A DNA stretch of 64,000 nt, taken from NCBI RefSeq assembly GCF_049331405.1, contig NZ_CP186274.1:2914001-2978000 (forward strand), in the 5' to 3' direction. The notes below the pieces were generated by a model. The model saw only the letters and a program-made list of their open reading frames with translations. It had not been told where the DNA came from and searched no databases. The translations under genes were made by a program, and so were the position numbers. Of this stretch, positions 24,273 through 34,210 are shown piece by piece (the stretch's first letter is position 1; every line of letters starts with the position of its first letter). The DNA comes from PoT sp049331405. Its GTDB lineage: Bacteria > Planctomycetota > Planctomycetia > Isosphaerales > Isosphaeraceae.

Positions 24273-24535
24273 TGCAATCCAACCGGCGGCGAACTCGGCG
24301 TCCTGCATCCGATGATCTTGGCTTCATCCATGTTGAACACGAGACCCGATCCGAGGCAGCTCAAGTGGTAGGTGACCTCTGGCATCGGGCCCGAGCCGCT
24401 GCGTTCGACTCATTCAGGCTACCCGTTGTCGCGATCCAGACCAGTGAGGGTGTCGTGCTGCTCATTCATACGGCCGATCTGCCTGGCCTCTCGGATTGCT
24501 CGGAAGCCCTGGCTGAGATGGCTTCGGCCGGGTAG
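24272..24535 (+). CDS. Hypothetical small protein
   Basis: 87 residues from ATG 24272 overlapping the previous stop (TGATG). Basic N-terminus (QSNRRRTRRPASDDLGF), then RSEAAQVVGDLWHRARAA and VVAIQTSEGVVLLIHTADL. No family recognised. Same operon as the gene before it. From 24536 to 24718 I see no gene. Confidence 0.45.
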   Translation: MQSNRRRTRRPASDDLGFIHVEHETRSEAAQVVGDLWHRARAAAFDSFRLPVVAIQTSEGVVLLIHTADLPGLSDCSEALAEMASAG

Positions 24536-24718
24536 TCCGACCGGTCCATCCGGGATTGCAATGCCACAGACGTGAAAACTGCCCGCGGCGTCCAGCCGGA
24601 CGGGTTTGCCGGGCAAGGTACGCCCATAAATACGACAAACCCCAGGGTTGCCGCCCGGGGCTTGCGAGCCGAAGCGGTTGCCGCCGCATGGCCGAATCAG
24701 CAGCTAGGAGCATGTGAC

Positions 24719-25545
24719 ATGCTTGATTATATCAGCCCCGCTGGCTCCGATCAAGTCGGGGCCGGCGGACAAGTCGAAACACCTACGCCTCCCCCTCGCC
24801 AGGCCCCTCCCGTGCTGCCGCTGCCCAAGATTGACCAGCAGACGGGCGGACGGGCCTGGGATCTCCTCACGCACGGGCTCAGCCCCACGAGACGTGCATC
24901 GGCGTCCGCGTCCTCGGTGCCAAGGCGACGTCGGCGCGATACATCACGCGATGCGACGACGGGTACGCGAAGACCTTTCACGGCTTCTACAGCGAACGCC
25001 AGCAATTCGTGTGCGATCTTCTGAGATTTCAATACGTGTCGGCCTATTGGGTGATCAACCCGCTCAACCCCGCCCTGCTTGCCCTGTCGTGCAACCGCAT
25101 CACACAGGCCAAGGAGACCGCCACGGCGAAGGATGTCCCTCGCCTTTGTAACGTCCTGCTCGATGTGGATAGCCATCGCCGCAAGGGCATTTCGGCCACC
25201 GATGCCGAGCTCGGCCACGCACTCGATCTCCGAGACCGGATCTTGCAGGGCGAGCCGAAAATCCGCGAGCGGTCATGGGGCGGGGTATCGGGAAATGGCG
25301 GCTATCTCATCTTCCGGCTGCCCCGGCCCTTGCCGAACACGGATGCTAGCCAGGCGAAGATCAAGGCCTTCCTGAAGGCGTTGGCGGCGAAGTACCGGAG
25401 CGATCACGCTTCTCTCGACGTCTGCACGAATGACCCCGCCCGCCTGGCCTGCGTGGGAGGCAGCGTCAAGGTGAAGGGAGATCATCTGCCCTCCCGGCCC
25501 TGGCGGTCTGTCACCGTCGACCACGTGGGGGCATTCTTCCGATGA
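24719..25545 (+). CDS. Primase-polymerase-like protein, first gene of P4-type replication pair (frameshifted)
   Basis: The ATG at 24719 has AGGAG upstream. The first ~55 residues (LPKIDQQTGGRAWDLLTHGL) are in one frame, and the rest (ETCIGVRVLGAKATSARYIT onward) in another. One missing C in the AGCCCCACG run at 24881-24888 explains it. The repaired protein is about 276 residues. YWVINPLNPALLALSCNRI, then NVLLDVDSHRRKGISATDAE and SWGGVSGNGGYLIFRLP match the primase-like domain that often precedes P4/D5 helicases in planctomycetes (Asp pair in LLDVD, later SGNGGYL). It overlaps the helicase start by 4 bases. It would prime replication of the element. Confidence 0.65.
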
Positions 25546-26707
25546 ACGTCCCCGATTTCGACTTCGACGAGTATTTGGCCGAGCTCGGATGTGATTTATC
25601 GGACGCGGAAGAAAAGCCGCCGACGTTCCCCACGACGATCGCTTCGCTCCCCACCTTGGGGGGCGACCACAGGCACGACGTGCATCGCTATGGCGAAGTG
25701 GCGGCCGACCGCCTGGTTGCAGACTTCGAATCGGACCAATGCTCCGACGGAAGGAACAACGCCTTCAACAGGGCCTGCGATCGCCTGGGGAGGATCGAAT
25801 CGGGTACCGGGATCGCCGGGACGCGGTGGCTGGAACAGCTCTCCCACATCGCCATCGCGAAGGGGCTCGGCCAATCCGAGGTGGCTGCAACGGCTCGCTC
25901 GGGCTACGAATCGGGGCTCAATAAGCCGATCGACGTGAGCCACGTTGGGCGGCGGGCAGTCAACCCTGGATCGGCTCGCCAGAAAGGGGGCGATTCTCGG
26001 GCCGAAGACGACTCCAAGTCCTGGGACCATCTCGACAACCCACAGCGGATGGCGATGGCGTTCCTCGGCTCCAAGTTCCGCCTCTTTGGCGATAACACCC
26101 TCGTCTGGTTCCAGGACGACTATTACCGCTGGGTGTCCGGAAGCTACCAGCGAATACCTGCCTCCAGCCTCAAGACGATCCTGGCGACCTTCTGTCGGGA
26201 CGAGTTCGAAAGATTCCTTTCGGATGAGCTGATGCGATGGGGGATGAGGAACTCGGGCAACCCGGATGGGGAGGCCGGCGACAACGAGAAGCCGAAGCTG
26301 AAGAAGCTGACGAAATCCTTCGTCGCCGACGTCATGCAATCGTTGGACACCTTAATCGCAGTCGACACCCTCGCCTGCCCCGGCGGATTCGGGTGGATCG
26401 GAAAGGGGGAGGCTCCGGATTGGTCGCTTGATGACATCATGGTCGCGTCCAACGCGATCGTGAACATCAAGCTGTATCTCGAAGGCCGGCCCTGCACGAT
26501 GGCCCCGACGCCGCGGCTGTTCGCCACCAACGCCCTGAGCTACCCATGGGATGCCGCCGCCCCGCCGCCCACCCGCTGGCTGCGACTGATGAACGAGATC
26601 TGGGGGGACGACACGGAATCGATCGAGTGCCTCCAGCAGTGGTTCGGATACAACCTGACGAGGATCACGAAGTATCAGAAATTCATGTTCATGTTCGGTG
26701 CCAGTCG

Positions 26708-28243
26708 GTAGCCGTTCACAGCCTGGGATTGTTGTTTCCGAATGGCGTGACTATCTTTCCAGCATGGCCCCAACGCCTCCGCTTCCAGAATCGTTGTGGG
26801 AAACGGCTTCGCCAGAGGTCCAAGCGGCGGTCCTCGCGCTCGCCGCGTTCTATGACGAACGCCTCGCCCAACTGGAAGCGCGCGTCAAGGATCTTGAAAA
26901 TCGGCTGAAGCTCAACTCGACCAATTCGTCCAAACCTCCCTCCTCTGATCCGATCGGGATGAAGCCGCAAGCCTCCCACTCCCTCCACGGGGAAGAAACG
27001 GGGCGGCCAATCGGGACATCGCAAGGCTCACCGCGCGTTGGCCCCGCCCGAGCTGATTCGCGCGACGACTGAGTGCAAGCCGACCGTCTGCCGCCGATGC
27101 GGTGAAGGGCTCTCGGGCGATGACCCCGAGCCCCTGATTCATCAAGTCGCGGAATTACCCAAGATCGAGCCGCTCGTCGACGAGTATCGGCTCCATCGCT
27201 TGATCTGCCTCGGTTGCGGCGAGACGACGTGTGGCACCTTGCCCGCGGGGGTCCCTGCCGGTTGCTTCGGCCCCTACCTCCAAGCCGTGCTGGCCGTACT
27301 CGCCGGGGCCTATCGCCTCAGCAAGCGACAGATCCAGCAGATGGTCAGGGATCTGTTCACCCTGTCGATCTCCACCGGCATGATCTCCAAGCTGGAACGG
27401 CAGTCGACCGTGGCCCTGGAGGCCCCATACAACGAACTGGCGACTTCGGTCCACGATGCCGACGTGGTGAACATCGACGAGACGTCGTGGCGTCAGGGTC
27501 GTGTCAAGGTCTGGTTGTGGGCGACGGTGACCTCGTCCTGCACCGCCTTCACCATCGCCAAGAACCGCAGCGGCGAGGTCGCCCGTGCCCTCTTGGGGAG
27601 CCAGGGCGACAAGGCGGTCGGGAGCGACCGCTACAGCGCGTATGAATGGATCAAGGCATTCGGGCGACAGGCCTGCTGGGCCCATCTGCGCGCGACTTCC
27701 AGGCCATGATCGACCGAGGCGGCGATGATGAGCGGATCGGGAGGCCGTTGCTCTCGTTGTCGGACCGGTTGTTTCACCATTGGCACCGAGTGCGATGGGA
27801 CCGTGCCTTGGGGGCAATTCCATGAGCGAATGCGACGGTTGCGGCGCGAGGTCAAGGAGGCCCTTGAGAAGGGATCGCGGTGCTCGTGCGCGAAGACCGC
27901 GGCGACCTGCTTCGAGATCCTGAAGGTGGAAGAAGGCCTGTGGACGTTCGCGCGAGTCAGGGGAGTCGAGCCGACGAACAACGTGGTCGAGCGGGCGTTG
28001 CGACACGCGGTGATCTGGCGACGGATCAGTGGCGGGACCGACAGCGTAGACGGGAGTCGGTTCGTGGAGCGGATGCTGACGGTCGTGGCGACCTGTCGTC
28101 AGCAGGGTCGCAACGTGCTGGATTACCTGACGACCTGCTTTGAAGCGGACCGTCGCGGCCAAGCGCCCCCCTCCCTCTTGCCGATCCACACGCCTGAATC
28201 GAACGTCCCCTGATTTCACCTATCCCACCCTGTGAACGGCTAC
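26708..28243 (+). mobile_element. IS66-family insertion in the helicase Walker A codons
   Basis: The element is 1536 bp, bounded by GTAGCCGTTCACAG at 26708 and its inverse CTGTGAACGGCTAC ending at 28243. It is flanked by perfect 8-bp direct repeats GCCAGTCG (26700-26707 and 28244-28251), the duplication size of IS66. It carries a transposase gene but no separate tnpA/tnpB. Exact ends and duplication mark a simple, probably recent, transposition. Confidence 0.93.
26764..28213 (+). pseudogene. IS66 transposase, broken by three frameshifts
   Basis: Family segments are all present but in different frames: the N-terminal coiled coil and NSTNSSKPPSSDP; the zinc-finger part (CRRCGEGLSGDDPEPLIHQV; ICLGCG); the catalytic VVNIDETSWRQG and SDRYSAYEWI; and the C-terminal VEPTNNVVERALRHAVIWRR. 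Breaks are near 26963 (extra C), 27690 (missing base) and 27812 (extra G). The first ATG used is 26764. If these indels are real the copy cannot move again; if they are sequencing errors it may be active. Confidence 0.85.
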
Positions 28244-29094
28244 GCCAGTCGCGCGGGCAAAGGGACCATCCTCCGGTCCCTGAAGCTGCTAATCGGCGAG
28301 CACAACACGTGTGCCCCGTCGCTCCTGTCGATGGCGGGCGAATTCGGGCTATCGCCGATGATCGGCAAGCTGGCCGCGATCTTCGATGACGTCCAACTGG
28401 ACCCGCGGACGAATATGACGGTCGCCATCGAACGGCTGCTCTCCATCACGGGCGACGGTTCCTTGGACATCAACCGCAAGAACCGCGAACACTGGATCGG
28501 GAAGCTTTCCGCCCGGGTCACGATGGCGAGCAATGAAATGCTCCGGCTGAGCAACTCATCCGGCAGCCTGGACAACCGGATGCTGGCTCTGAAGTTCGTC
28601 CGGACATTCCAGGGGCGGGAGGATTTCGGGCTCGACGACGCGTTGGCCGCAGAGCTTCCCGGGATTCTCCTCTGGTCGCTCGAAGGCCTCCGGCAGTTGC
28701 TGAAGAACGGCCGGTTCACCCAGCCGGCGAGCGGTGCCGAAGCCAAGGAGGCGATGCGAGAGCTCAACAGCCCGATTCTCGCATTCCTGCGAGAGTGCTG
28801 CGTGGTCGACGCGGAAGAGGACTGCGAGCGATCGGAGATCTACGAGAGGTATCGGGCGTGGTGCACGCCGCAGGGGATCAAGGAGCCGTGGAACCAGGCG
28901 ACGTTCGGCCGCAACTTGAACTCGGCGATCCCCGGTCTCAAAAACGGTCGCCCGCGTGTGAATGGGGGCCACGTGCGAACATACGTCGGGGTCGGCCTGA
29001 AGCCGCCGGAGACGCTCGTCGACTCGCGTGGTGGAGGCCAAGCCAGTGACATGCCGTTCTGATCAGTCGGTGGGGTTGTGGGCACTCCATGGCG

Positions 29095-29420
29095 TGGTCC
29101 AGGGAAAGCGTTATTGGTCCAGGCATGGTCCAGGGAAGAAGTGGCTTCCCTGGGCCACGCTTAAACCTTTGCATGCTAACGCTTTATACCTCTGTTTTCT
29201 TCTTTGGTCCACGTGGTCCATGCAAAATAGAAAGTTACGCACATAAGAAAAACAGGTGGGATACCTAGCTAGACCCTATAGAGAGAGTTCCACCCCCCGC
29301 CATTGCATGGACCACATGGACCAATTGGCGTAGACCTAGAGCCACCAAACAGATACGACAATCCCGTTCCATGGACTATGCCTGGACCACGTCCAGTTTG
29401 CCTGGAGCAAGCCTGGACCA
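29095..29420. repeat. Iteron cluster TGGTCCA/TGGACCA, putative origin of the P4-like element
   Basis: TGGTCCA occurs at 29095, 29115, 29126, 29205 and 29214. The inverse TGGACCA occurs at 29308, 29317, 29383 and 29414, with degenerate copies between. The two arms flank an AT-rich core (29161-29285). The cluster begins 33 bp after the helicase gene. In phage P4 the alpha primase/helicase binds short repeats at ori and crr, so iterons beside a P4-type helicase are the expected origin layout. No gene is apparent in 29063-29538. Confidence 0.6.
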
Positions 29421-29538
29421 CTGTCGTCAAAAGTAAACTTTCGTCAGGAACCGTTAACCCTCCGTTCGCGTGCCATGTGAGCACGTTCAACGCACGTCCC
29501 CTTCTCATCACTCCCGCCTCACCGAAGGAACCCGCATC

Positions 29539-29772
29539 GTGCAAGTCACCCTCTGTGACAAATGCCGCCGCCAACTCGACCTCCTTGAGATCAAGCCCGT
29601 GAAGATCCTCGACCCCGCCGAGTTCGAGGAGTTCACCTGGCATCTCTGCCCGGCATGTCTGGACGACCTCAAGGCCTGGCGACGGTCAGGGCCGATCACG
29701 CCTCCCGAATCTTCCGCAGCGCCCAATCCGCCTTATCACCCGACCCGACGATTTGAACCGTCAATGAACTGA
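29539..29772 (+). CDS. Small zinc-ribbon protein
   Basis: 77 residues from GTG 29539 with AAGGAA upstream. LCDKCRRQLDLLE and HLCPACLDDLKAWRR give two CxxC pairs 32 residues apart, a small zinc ribbon. The C-terminus is Pro/Ser-rich. Function unknown; it follows the putative origin. Confidence 0.55.
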   Translation: MQVTLCDKCRRQLDLLEIKPVKILDPAEFEEFTWHLCPACLDDLKAWRRSGPITPPESSAAPNPPYHPTRRFEPSMN

Positions 29773-29904
29773 AAGGGGACGGGCCACGCCACACCGCTCG
29801 CGTGGGAGGCAAGGTGGTCACCTCCGACGACCGGACGCCCTTCCTGGGTCGCCTCCCACAACCTCGAACCTTCACCACTCGACCTTCAACAGGAACCTCA
29901 CCCA

Positions 29905-30036
29905 ATGCCACGCAGCCACAAACGTCGCCGACGACGCATCACGACCGCCGCCAAACCGGTGGACGTCCCCGCCCGTCTCGCCTTGATCAACCTCGCCAAG
30001 GCCGTCCGGTCGATCGGTGCTCCCGCAACGACCTGA
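29905..30036 (+). CDS. Tiny basic protein
   Basis: 43 residues from ATG 29905, with AGGAA upstream. N-terminus PRSHKRRRRRITTAAK is highly basic, the rest (PARLALINLAKAVRSIG) a single helix. Possibly nucleic-acid binding. The call rests only on ribosome site and composition. Confidence 0.35.
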   Translation: MPRSHKRRRRRITTAAKPVDVPARLALINLAKAVRSIGAPATT

Positions 30037-30209
30037 GATCCACCGCCCGTACCCGCCCGATCGCACAAATCAGACCCATTCGTGAACACTGATACCACCA
30101 GCACATCATAAGTGCACCGAGATCAACGCCCCTCGATCAACGCCGGTCGCCACGTGAGCGCCCGGTTAGTCCTGAGAACCGTTTTGACTTCAACTGAGGA
30201 ACCCTGTCC

Positions 30210-30695
30210 ATGACGACCGCTACCCTTGACCGCCAGTCCGCCCGTTCTACTCACGCCGAATCCCGCCCCGTCCGCCTGGCCAACCCCGCCCACGCCAGCA
30301 CCATCACCCCTGCCGTGGGTGGCGAATACCCCGTCAAGCTCGCCAGGGCCGACGAACGATTCCAGCTCGGGCACGATTGCGGCGTAGCATGGGCCGACAA
30401 CGTTGCCACCCGCGTTCAGCTCGAACGCCTGGCCAGGCTCGCCGATGAACTCGGGGGCGATGAGGATGTGGCCGGTTACTTCACCAATATCGACCGTCAA
30501 CCCGCCAGGGCCTGCGATGAGTTCGCGAACATTGTGGACCCCGCTCTCGTCGACGATCCCGCGGGACGCCGAAGGCTCTGGCGAGGGATCGCGAGGGACG
30601 TCCAGGCCGCACGCGTTTGGACCGACGCGAATTTCGTGAGCGGCGTGTTCGCAGCGTCGGTGGACGCCTGGCGGACGGTCGCAGCCGAGTTGTGA
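30210..30695 (+). CDS. Hypothetical protein
   Basis: 161 residues, with GAGGAA before the ATG. The C-terminal two-thirds is helical (QLERLARLADELGGDEDVAG, AWTDANF-like region, then FAASVDAWRTVAAEL). No family recognised. It is alone between two repeat-rich stretches. Confidence 0.5.
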   Translation: MTTATLDRQSARSTHAESRPVRLANPAHASTITPAVGGEYPVKLARADERFQLGHDCGVAWADNVATRVQLERLARLADELGGDEDVAGYFTNIDRQPARACDEFANIVDPALVDDPAGRRRLWRGIARDVQAARVWTDANFVSGVFAASVDAWRTVAAEL

Positions 30696-31183
30696 GCCCT
30701 ACCCGTCCGGCGTTAGCACTGCGGTGGGTGGCAATCACCCTCCCACCGCTCACGTCCGGCGGTGGCCACGCCCCGCGGTGGGCGGCAAGTACCCTGACCT
30801 CCCGCCTGTCACATCATTCGCATCAGTACCAATCGTGATTACTGGTCTGACCAGTTCGGTTAACCTTCGGTGAACGGCCACCCACCTTCATCTGTCCCAC
30901 CCGCCAACCCTCCCAGCAACACAATCTGTCCGCCCGCCCACGCGATCCACGCACCTCGCCCACCCTCTCGTCCACCCGGGCATGCGGGACGCCCTACTGG
31001 GCAGCCAGGGGCCTTGGCGGGCGGGTGGGGGTGGGACGGGTGGGACCGGCGAAACGGCTGGACTTCCGGAGCGTGCGGGTATCACTCCCGCGGCATCGGT
31101 GGGCGGCCAGGGCAACCGGTCAACACTCGTTCGGACATCGTAATTTCTTCAAGTTACCAAGTCCACATTCAAGGAATCTGATC
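30696..31183. other. Non-coding stretch with GTGGGYGGCAA repeats and a long inverted repeat
   Basis: No convincing gene. It contains GCGGTGGGTGGCAA (30721-30734) and GCGGTGGGCGGCAA (30775-30788), 54 bp apart. CCCACCCGCCAA (30897-30908) is matched by TTGGCGGGCGGGTGGG (31015-31030), an imperfect inverted repeat spanning about 130 bp. Related GTGGGYGGC sequences recur near 34240, 34590, 38606 and 38681. Confidence 0.4.
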
Positions 31184-31477
31184 ATGATCGGCAAAGTTGG
31201 TCCCAACGGTATCACTGCCTGCGTCGATGGCATGCCCGGCCGCGGTGAGGTCGTGCTGCACGAGTTCGAGGGCGAGTCCCTCGTCCCGAGGCGGTCGGAG
31301 GTCGTCTACAGCGTCTCCACGCTCCCGATCCCGGCCGACAGATTCGTCATCCTCCTGCCGGTCAACGACCTGCTATTCGCGGTGCCCGTGGGCCTGCCCC
31401 TGGGCGGGATCTCCATCGTCCCCGGGGACGAGCCCGCGTACGACGACGAACCGGCCCCGAAGGGCGATGCTGATTGA
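31184..31477 (+). CDS. GGI-family cassette protein, short form
   Basis: 97 residues from ATG 31184 with AAGGA upstream. NGITACVDGMPGRGEVVLHE and the strand-rich remainder (SVSTLPIPADRFVILLPVND) align by eye with the C-terminal half of the next protein and with the 4384-4741 product of prophage A. The last 20 residues are acidic. Function unknown. Duplication within the cassette is likely. Confidence 0.5.
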   Translation: MIGKVGPNGITACVDGMPGRGEVVLHEFEGESLVPRRSEVVYSVSTLPIPADRFVILLPVNDLLFAVPVGLPLGGISIVPGDEPAYDDEPAPKGDAD

Positions 31478-31564
31478 CCGGCCGGGATCACCCCGCCGGT
31501 TCGCACTACATCAACACTTCACCCTCAACCCGCCCTTCATCCACCCTACATCGAGACAATTTCC

Positions 31565-31975
31565 ATGCCACCCCCAGCCAGAATCGAGCGAATGGTCACG
31601 GGCGTGTCGTCCGTCGACTCCTGGATTGACAAGGTACTCTCCGCGATCGAACAGGCGTTGAACGTCTCGGGAAGCGATGGAATCAGCGTCCGCCGCGGGC
31701 CGCAGGGCATGCAGATCGGGTTGAACGTCGGGCCCACGTCCACCCTGGCCACGGTCAAATCCGGCGGAATCCCCAAGCTCTCCGGCGGCGTGCCGGGCCG
31801 GGGCAACGTGACCATCCAATCCTTCGACGGGGTGAATGCCCCCGTAGGCATCTACGACGACCAAGCGTTCAACATGGGCAACACGGATATCGCCGCCGGC
31901 TCGCTCGTGGCCCTCTCGAGGGTGGGACGCTACTGGTTCGCCTTCGTGGTCCCTTGCCCGCCCGAGGAGGCCTGA
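31565..31975 (+). CDS. GGI-family cassette protein, full length
   Basis: 136 residues. N-terminal half SSVDSWIDKVLSAIEQALNV and DGISVRRGPQGMQIGLNVG; C-terminal half GGIPKLSGGVPGRGNVTIQS then LVALSRVGRYWFAFVVPC. The second half is shared with 31184-31477 and with the frameshifted gene at 4384-4741 (GGIAKMTGTTPGTADV...WF...C). It precedes a Cys-rich beta protein, as in prophage A. A structural role in a tail or surface assembly is inferred from that parallel. Confidence 0.55.
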   Translation: MPPPARIERMVTGVSSVDSWIDKVLSAIEQALNVSGSDGISVRRGPQGMQIGLNVGPTSTLATVKSGGIPKLSGGVPGRGNVTIQSFDGVNAPVGIYDDQAFNMGNTDIAAGSLVALSRVGRYWFAFVVPCPPEEA

Positions 31976-31978
31976 GAC

Positions 31979-33760
31979 ATGGCTTGGAAGAGAGACAATC
32001 CGGGGTGTCCGTGCTGCGGCAAGCCGTCCTGCAAGTCTTGCGTGATCGTGACCGACGGTTGCTCGGGGGCCAGGGTCGCCGGGGCCAGCGTCACGCTGTC
32101 TGACGGCACGAACACCTACGGCCCCGTCCTGACCACCGGCCAGATCATCGCCGTCAACGTCTCCCCGCATGGCACCGGATACGATCCCACCAACGTGCCG
32201 ACGGTGACCATCTCGGGCGGTGGTGGCTCCGGGGCCACGGCGACGGCCATCCTCTCCGGGGGCGTCCCGTCCGCGTCGATGACTTCGCCCGGCACGGGGT
32301 ACACGAATCCCCGGCTCGCGATCGGCGGGGCAACGACCGGCTCAAGGGCGACCGTCTCTTATGCCTGCCAGGTCGACAACCTGACCCTCAACTCCGGGGG
32401 CGGCGGGTTCACGGATGGCACGGGCTACGCCCTGTCGTTCTCCGGGGGCACGCCGACGACCGCGGCCGTGGGCACGTTCGATGTCGTCGGGGGTGCCGTC
32501 CAGAACCTGGTGATCACCAACCGCGGGGCCGGGTACAAGTTCGCACCGTCGGTCGGATTCTCGGCGGCCGGATCGGGGACCGGGGCCTGGGCGACGGCGA
32601 CCCTCCGCTTCACCTCCATCTCGGCCGGCGGGGGCACGCTCTACGTCTCGCCGGCCGTCACGATCACGGACCCCAGCGGGACCGGGGCGGCGGCCAACGC
32701 GACGGCCAGTGCCATCACCATCGGGTCCGTCATCGTCAACTCGGGAGGCTCGGGCTACACGAGTGCCCCCGCGGTGAGCTTCGCATCGTCGTCCGGCTCG
32801 GGGGCGGTTGCCACGGCGACGGTGGCCACGCTCGCATGCTTCCCGAAGGTCCCGACGGGCACCTACACTCGGACGACGACGGCGACCGGCTACGGCACGG
32901 ACACCTCAACGGTAACCATCACGAAGGGCGTGAACTGCGGGCCGAGCAATGCCGCGACGGTCAATCTGCCGCCGATCGGCTATTTCACCGTCAACTGGTT
33001 TGTGATCGGCTGCGGGAGCCAGGTCCATTTCCCCGACACCGGCAATCCGCTCCCGGGGGCCACGGTCACGATGACGGGAGCCGGGGGCCTCAGCGCCACC
33101 GGGACGACCGATGCATCGGGCCTACTCACGCTCGCGCTAGGGCCATTCACCGGCACCCTTCCGAGTTGGAGTGCCACGGTCAGTTACCCCGGATTCTTCA
33201 ATCGCACGATCACGGGTGCCCCCAACATCTGCGCCGGGACCACCCGCAATCAGCAGATCAAGATGACTGCCGCGTCGCCGATACCGGCCACGATGGGATG
33301 GATCTGCATCCCCGGGCCGAGCGGGCAATGCGGACCCTACTCGTTCGAGCTCACGGACCTGACGATCACCGATTCCAAGAATGGCACGACGACGCTGACG
33401 TACTTAGGACTCAACAGCGGCGGCTTCTATAACTGGGAGGGGTCGCAGGCGGGGACGTTCGATGCCGCCGGCTCCTGCCCGGCGTCGTCGGGAACCGTCT
33501 CGTACAGCCTGACCTTGAACCCCACAGGGGGATGGAGCTTCGGCGTGGGCCTCTCCATGCAGGACGTCTACGGGTTCGGCTGCGACTGCCCCGGGCCTGG
33601 TTCGCCACCATGTACGTCTCGCATAGGATGTGGCCCCATCTCCAGCAGTTACACCTGCCCGCCTGCGTTTATGCTCGTGTTCTCGCTCGACCCATCCAGC
33701 GCAGTCCTCTGCCTCGGGGCCTACGGGAGCGGCGGGGGCACTTTCACAATCACCCAATGA
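31979..33760 (+). CDS. Large Cys-rich beta protein with GxGY repeats
   Basis: 593 residues. The N-terminus has a Cys cluster (NPGCPCCGKPSCKSCVIV) and the start of a CarboxypepD-regulatory-like domain (GARVAGASVTLSDG). Four imperfect repeats follow (GTGYDPTNVPTVTISGGG; GTGYTNPRLAIGG; GAGYKFAPSVGFSAAGSG; GSGYTSAPAVSFASSSGSG), each ending in alternating Ala/Thr strands. After them the first domain seems to resume (PTGTYTRTTTATGYGTDTS), then a second regulatory-like domain (NPLPGATVTMTGAGGLSATG). The C-terminal region ends with YTCPPAFMLVFSL, like the protein at 5002-5520. Likely secreted or tail-associated; function unknown. Confidence 0.6.
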   Translation: MAWKRDNPGCPCCGKPSCKSCVIVTDGCSGARVAGASVTLSDGTNTYGPVLTTGQIIAVNVSPHGTGYDPTNVPTVTISGGGGSGATATAILSGGVPSASMTSPGTGYTNPRLAIGGATTGSRATVSYACQVDNLTLNSGGGGFTDGTGYALSFSGGTPTTAAVGTFDVVGGAVQNLVITNRGAGYKFAPSVGFSAAGSGTGAWATATLRFTSISAGGGTLYVSPAVTITDPSGTGAAANATASAITIGSVIVNSGGSGYTSAPAVSFASSSGSGAVATATVATLACFPKVPTGTYTRTTTATGYGTDTSTVTITKGVNCGPSNAATVNLPPIGYFTVNWFVIGCGSQVHFPDTGNPLPGATVTMTGAGGLSATGTTDASGLLTLALGPFTGTLPSWSATVSYPGFFNRTITGAPNICAGTTRNQQIKMTAASPIPATMGWICIPGPSGQCGPYSFELTDLTITDSKNGTTTLTYLGLNSGGFYNWEGSQAGTFDAAGSCPASSGTVSYSLTLNPTGGWSFGVGLSMQDVYGFGCDCPGPGSPPCTSRIGCGPISSSYTCPPAFMLVFSLDPSSAVLCLGAYGSGGGTFTITQ

Positions 33761-33772
33761 CGAGGATCCTCG

Positions 33773-34210
33773 ATGCAGAGATGCGGGACATGCCCCTTTG
33801 AAGGCGGCGAATGCCTGGCTGTGAAGATGCGAGTCAAGCGGCTTTGCGAACTCGCCGACCCAAGCCATCCGGCGCATCGTCCAGGATACCGCGAGTTCCT
33901 GGCAAGGGGAGGCGTAGAACTTCCGTCGATGCCTCCCAGCATCCGGGCCGAGCCAATCGTCGATGTCGTCCCAGAAAGCGATGAGCCGCGACCGACCGGG
34001 GTTTTCGCCCCGATCTCGCGGCTCAATCAACACCTGGAGATCCTCGAGATCATCGAGGCGTGTGATTATCGCACGCCCGTCGACAGAGATTGGGAGACGG
34101 GATGCGGATGCAATCCGACCTGGTTCTGTTCCCAACGTCGCGGGAGCTTCCGGGGAAAGGAGCACGAGGTGTCCAAGGCGGACTGCATCAGGTGCGTGAC
34201 GTCACGGTGA
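33773..34210 (+). CDS. Cys-rich zinc-knuckle protein closing the second cassette
   Basis: 145 residues from ATG 33773 with GAGGA upstream. N-terminal RCGTCPFEGGECLAVKMRVK and RLCELADPSHPAHRPGYREF; C-terminal CGCNPTWFCSQRRGSFRG then HEVSKADCIRCV. The last motif matches VSLADCAACI of the prophage A protein at 5527-6138. Several Cys pairs suggest zinc. It overlaps no neighbour and ends the cassette 31184-34210. Confidence 0.55.
   Translation: MQRCGTCPFEGGECLAVKMRVKRLCELADPSHPAHRPGYREFLARGGVELPSMPPSIRAEPIVDVVPESDEPRPTGVFAPISRLNQHLEILEIIEACDYRTPVDRDWETGCGCNPTWFCSQRRGSFRGKEHEVSKADCIRCVTSR

Larger units (their letters stand above)
25542..29062 (+). pseudogene. P4/D5-family SF3 helicase, split by IS66 insertion
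   Basis: Joining 25542-26707 to 28252-29062 (one 8-bp duplication and the IS removed) restores a 658-residue frame. The N-terminal region includes a D5-N-like part (DNTLVWFQDDYYRWVSGSYQ, AVDTLACPGGFGWIGKGEA). The insertion falls in Walker A: FMFG before, GKGT after, reconstituting GASRAGKGT near residue 387. Downstream are Walker B (AAIFDDVQLD), motif C (RVTMASNEML) and the Arg-finger region (LDNRMLALKFVRTFQG). The family (phage/plasmid primase P4, poxvirus D5) unwinds element DNA. The split gene cannot give a working ATPase, so the element is replication-defective in this copy. Confidence 0.88.
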
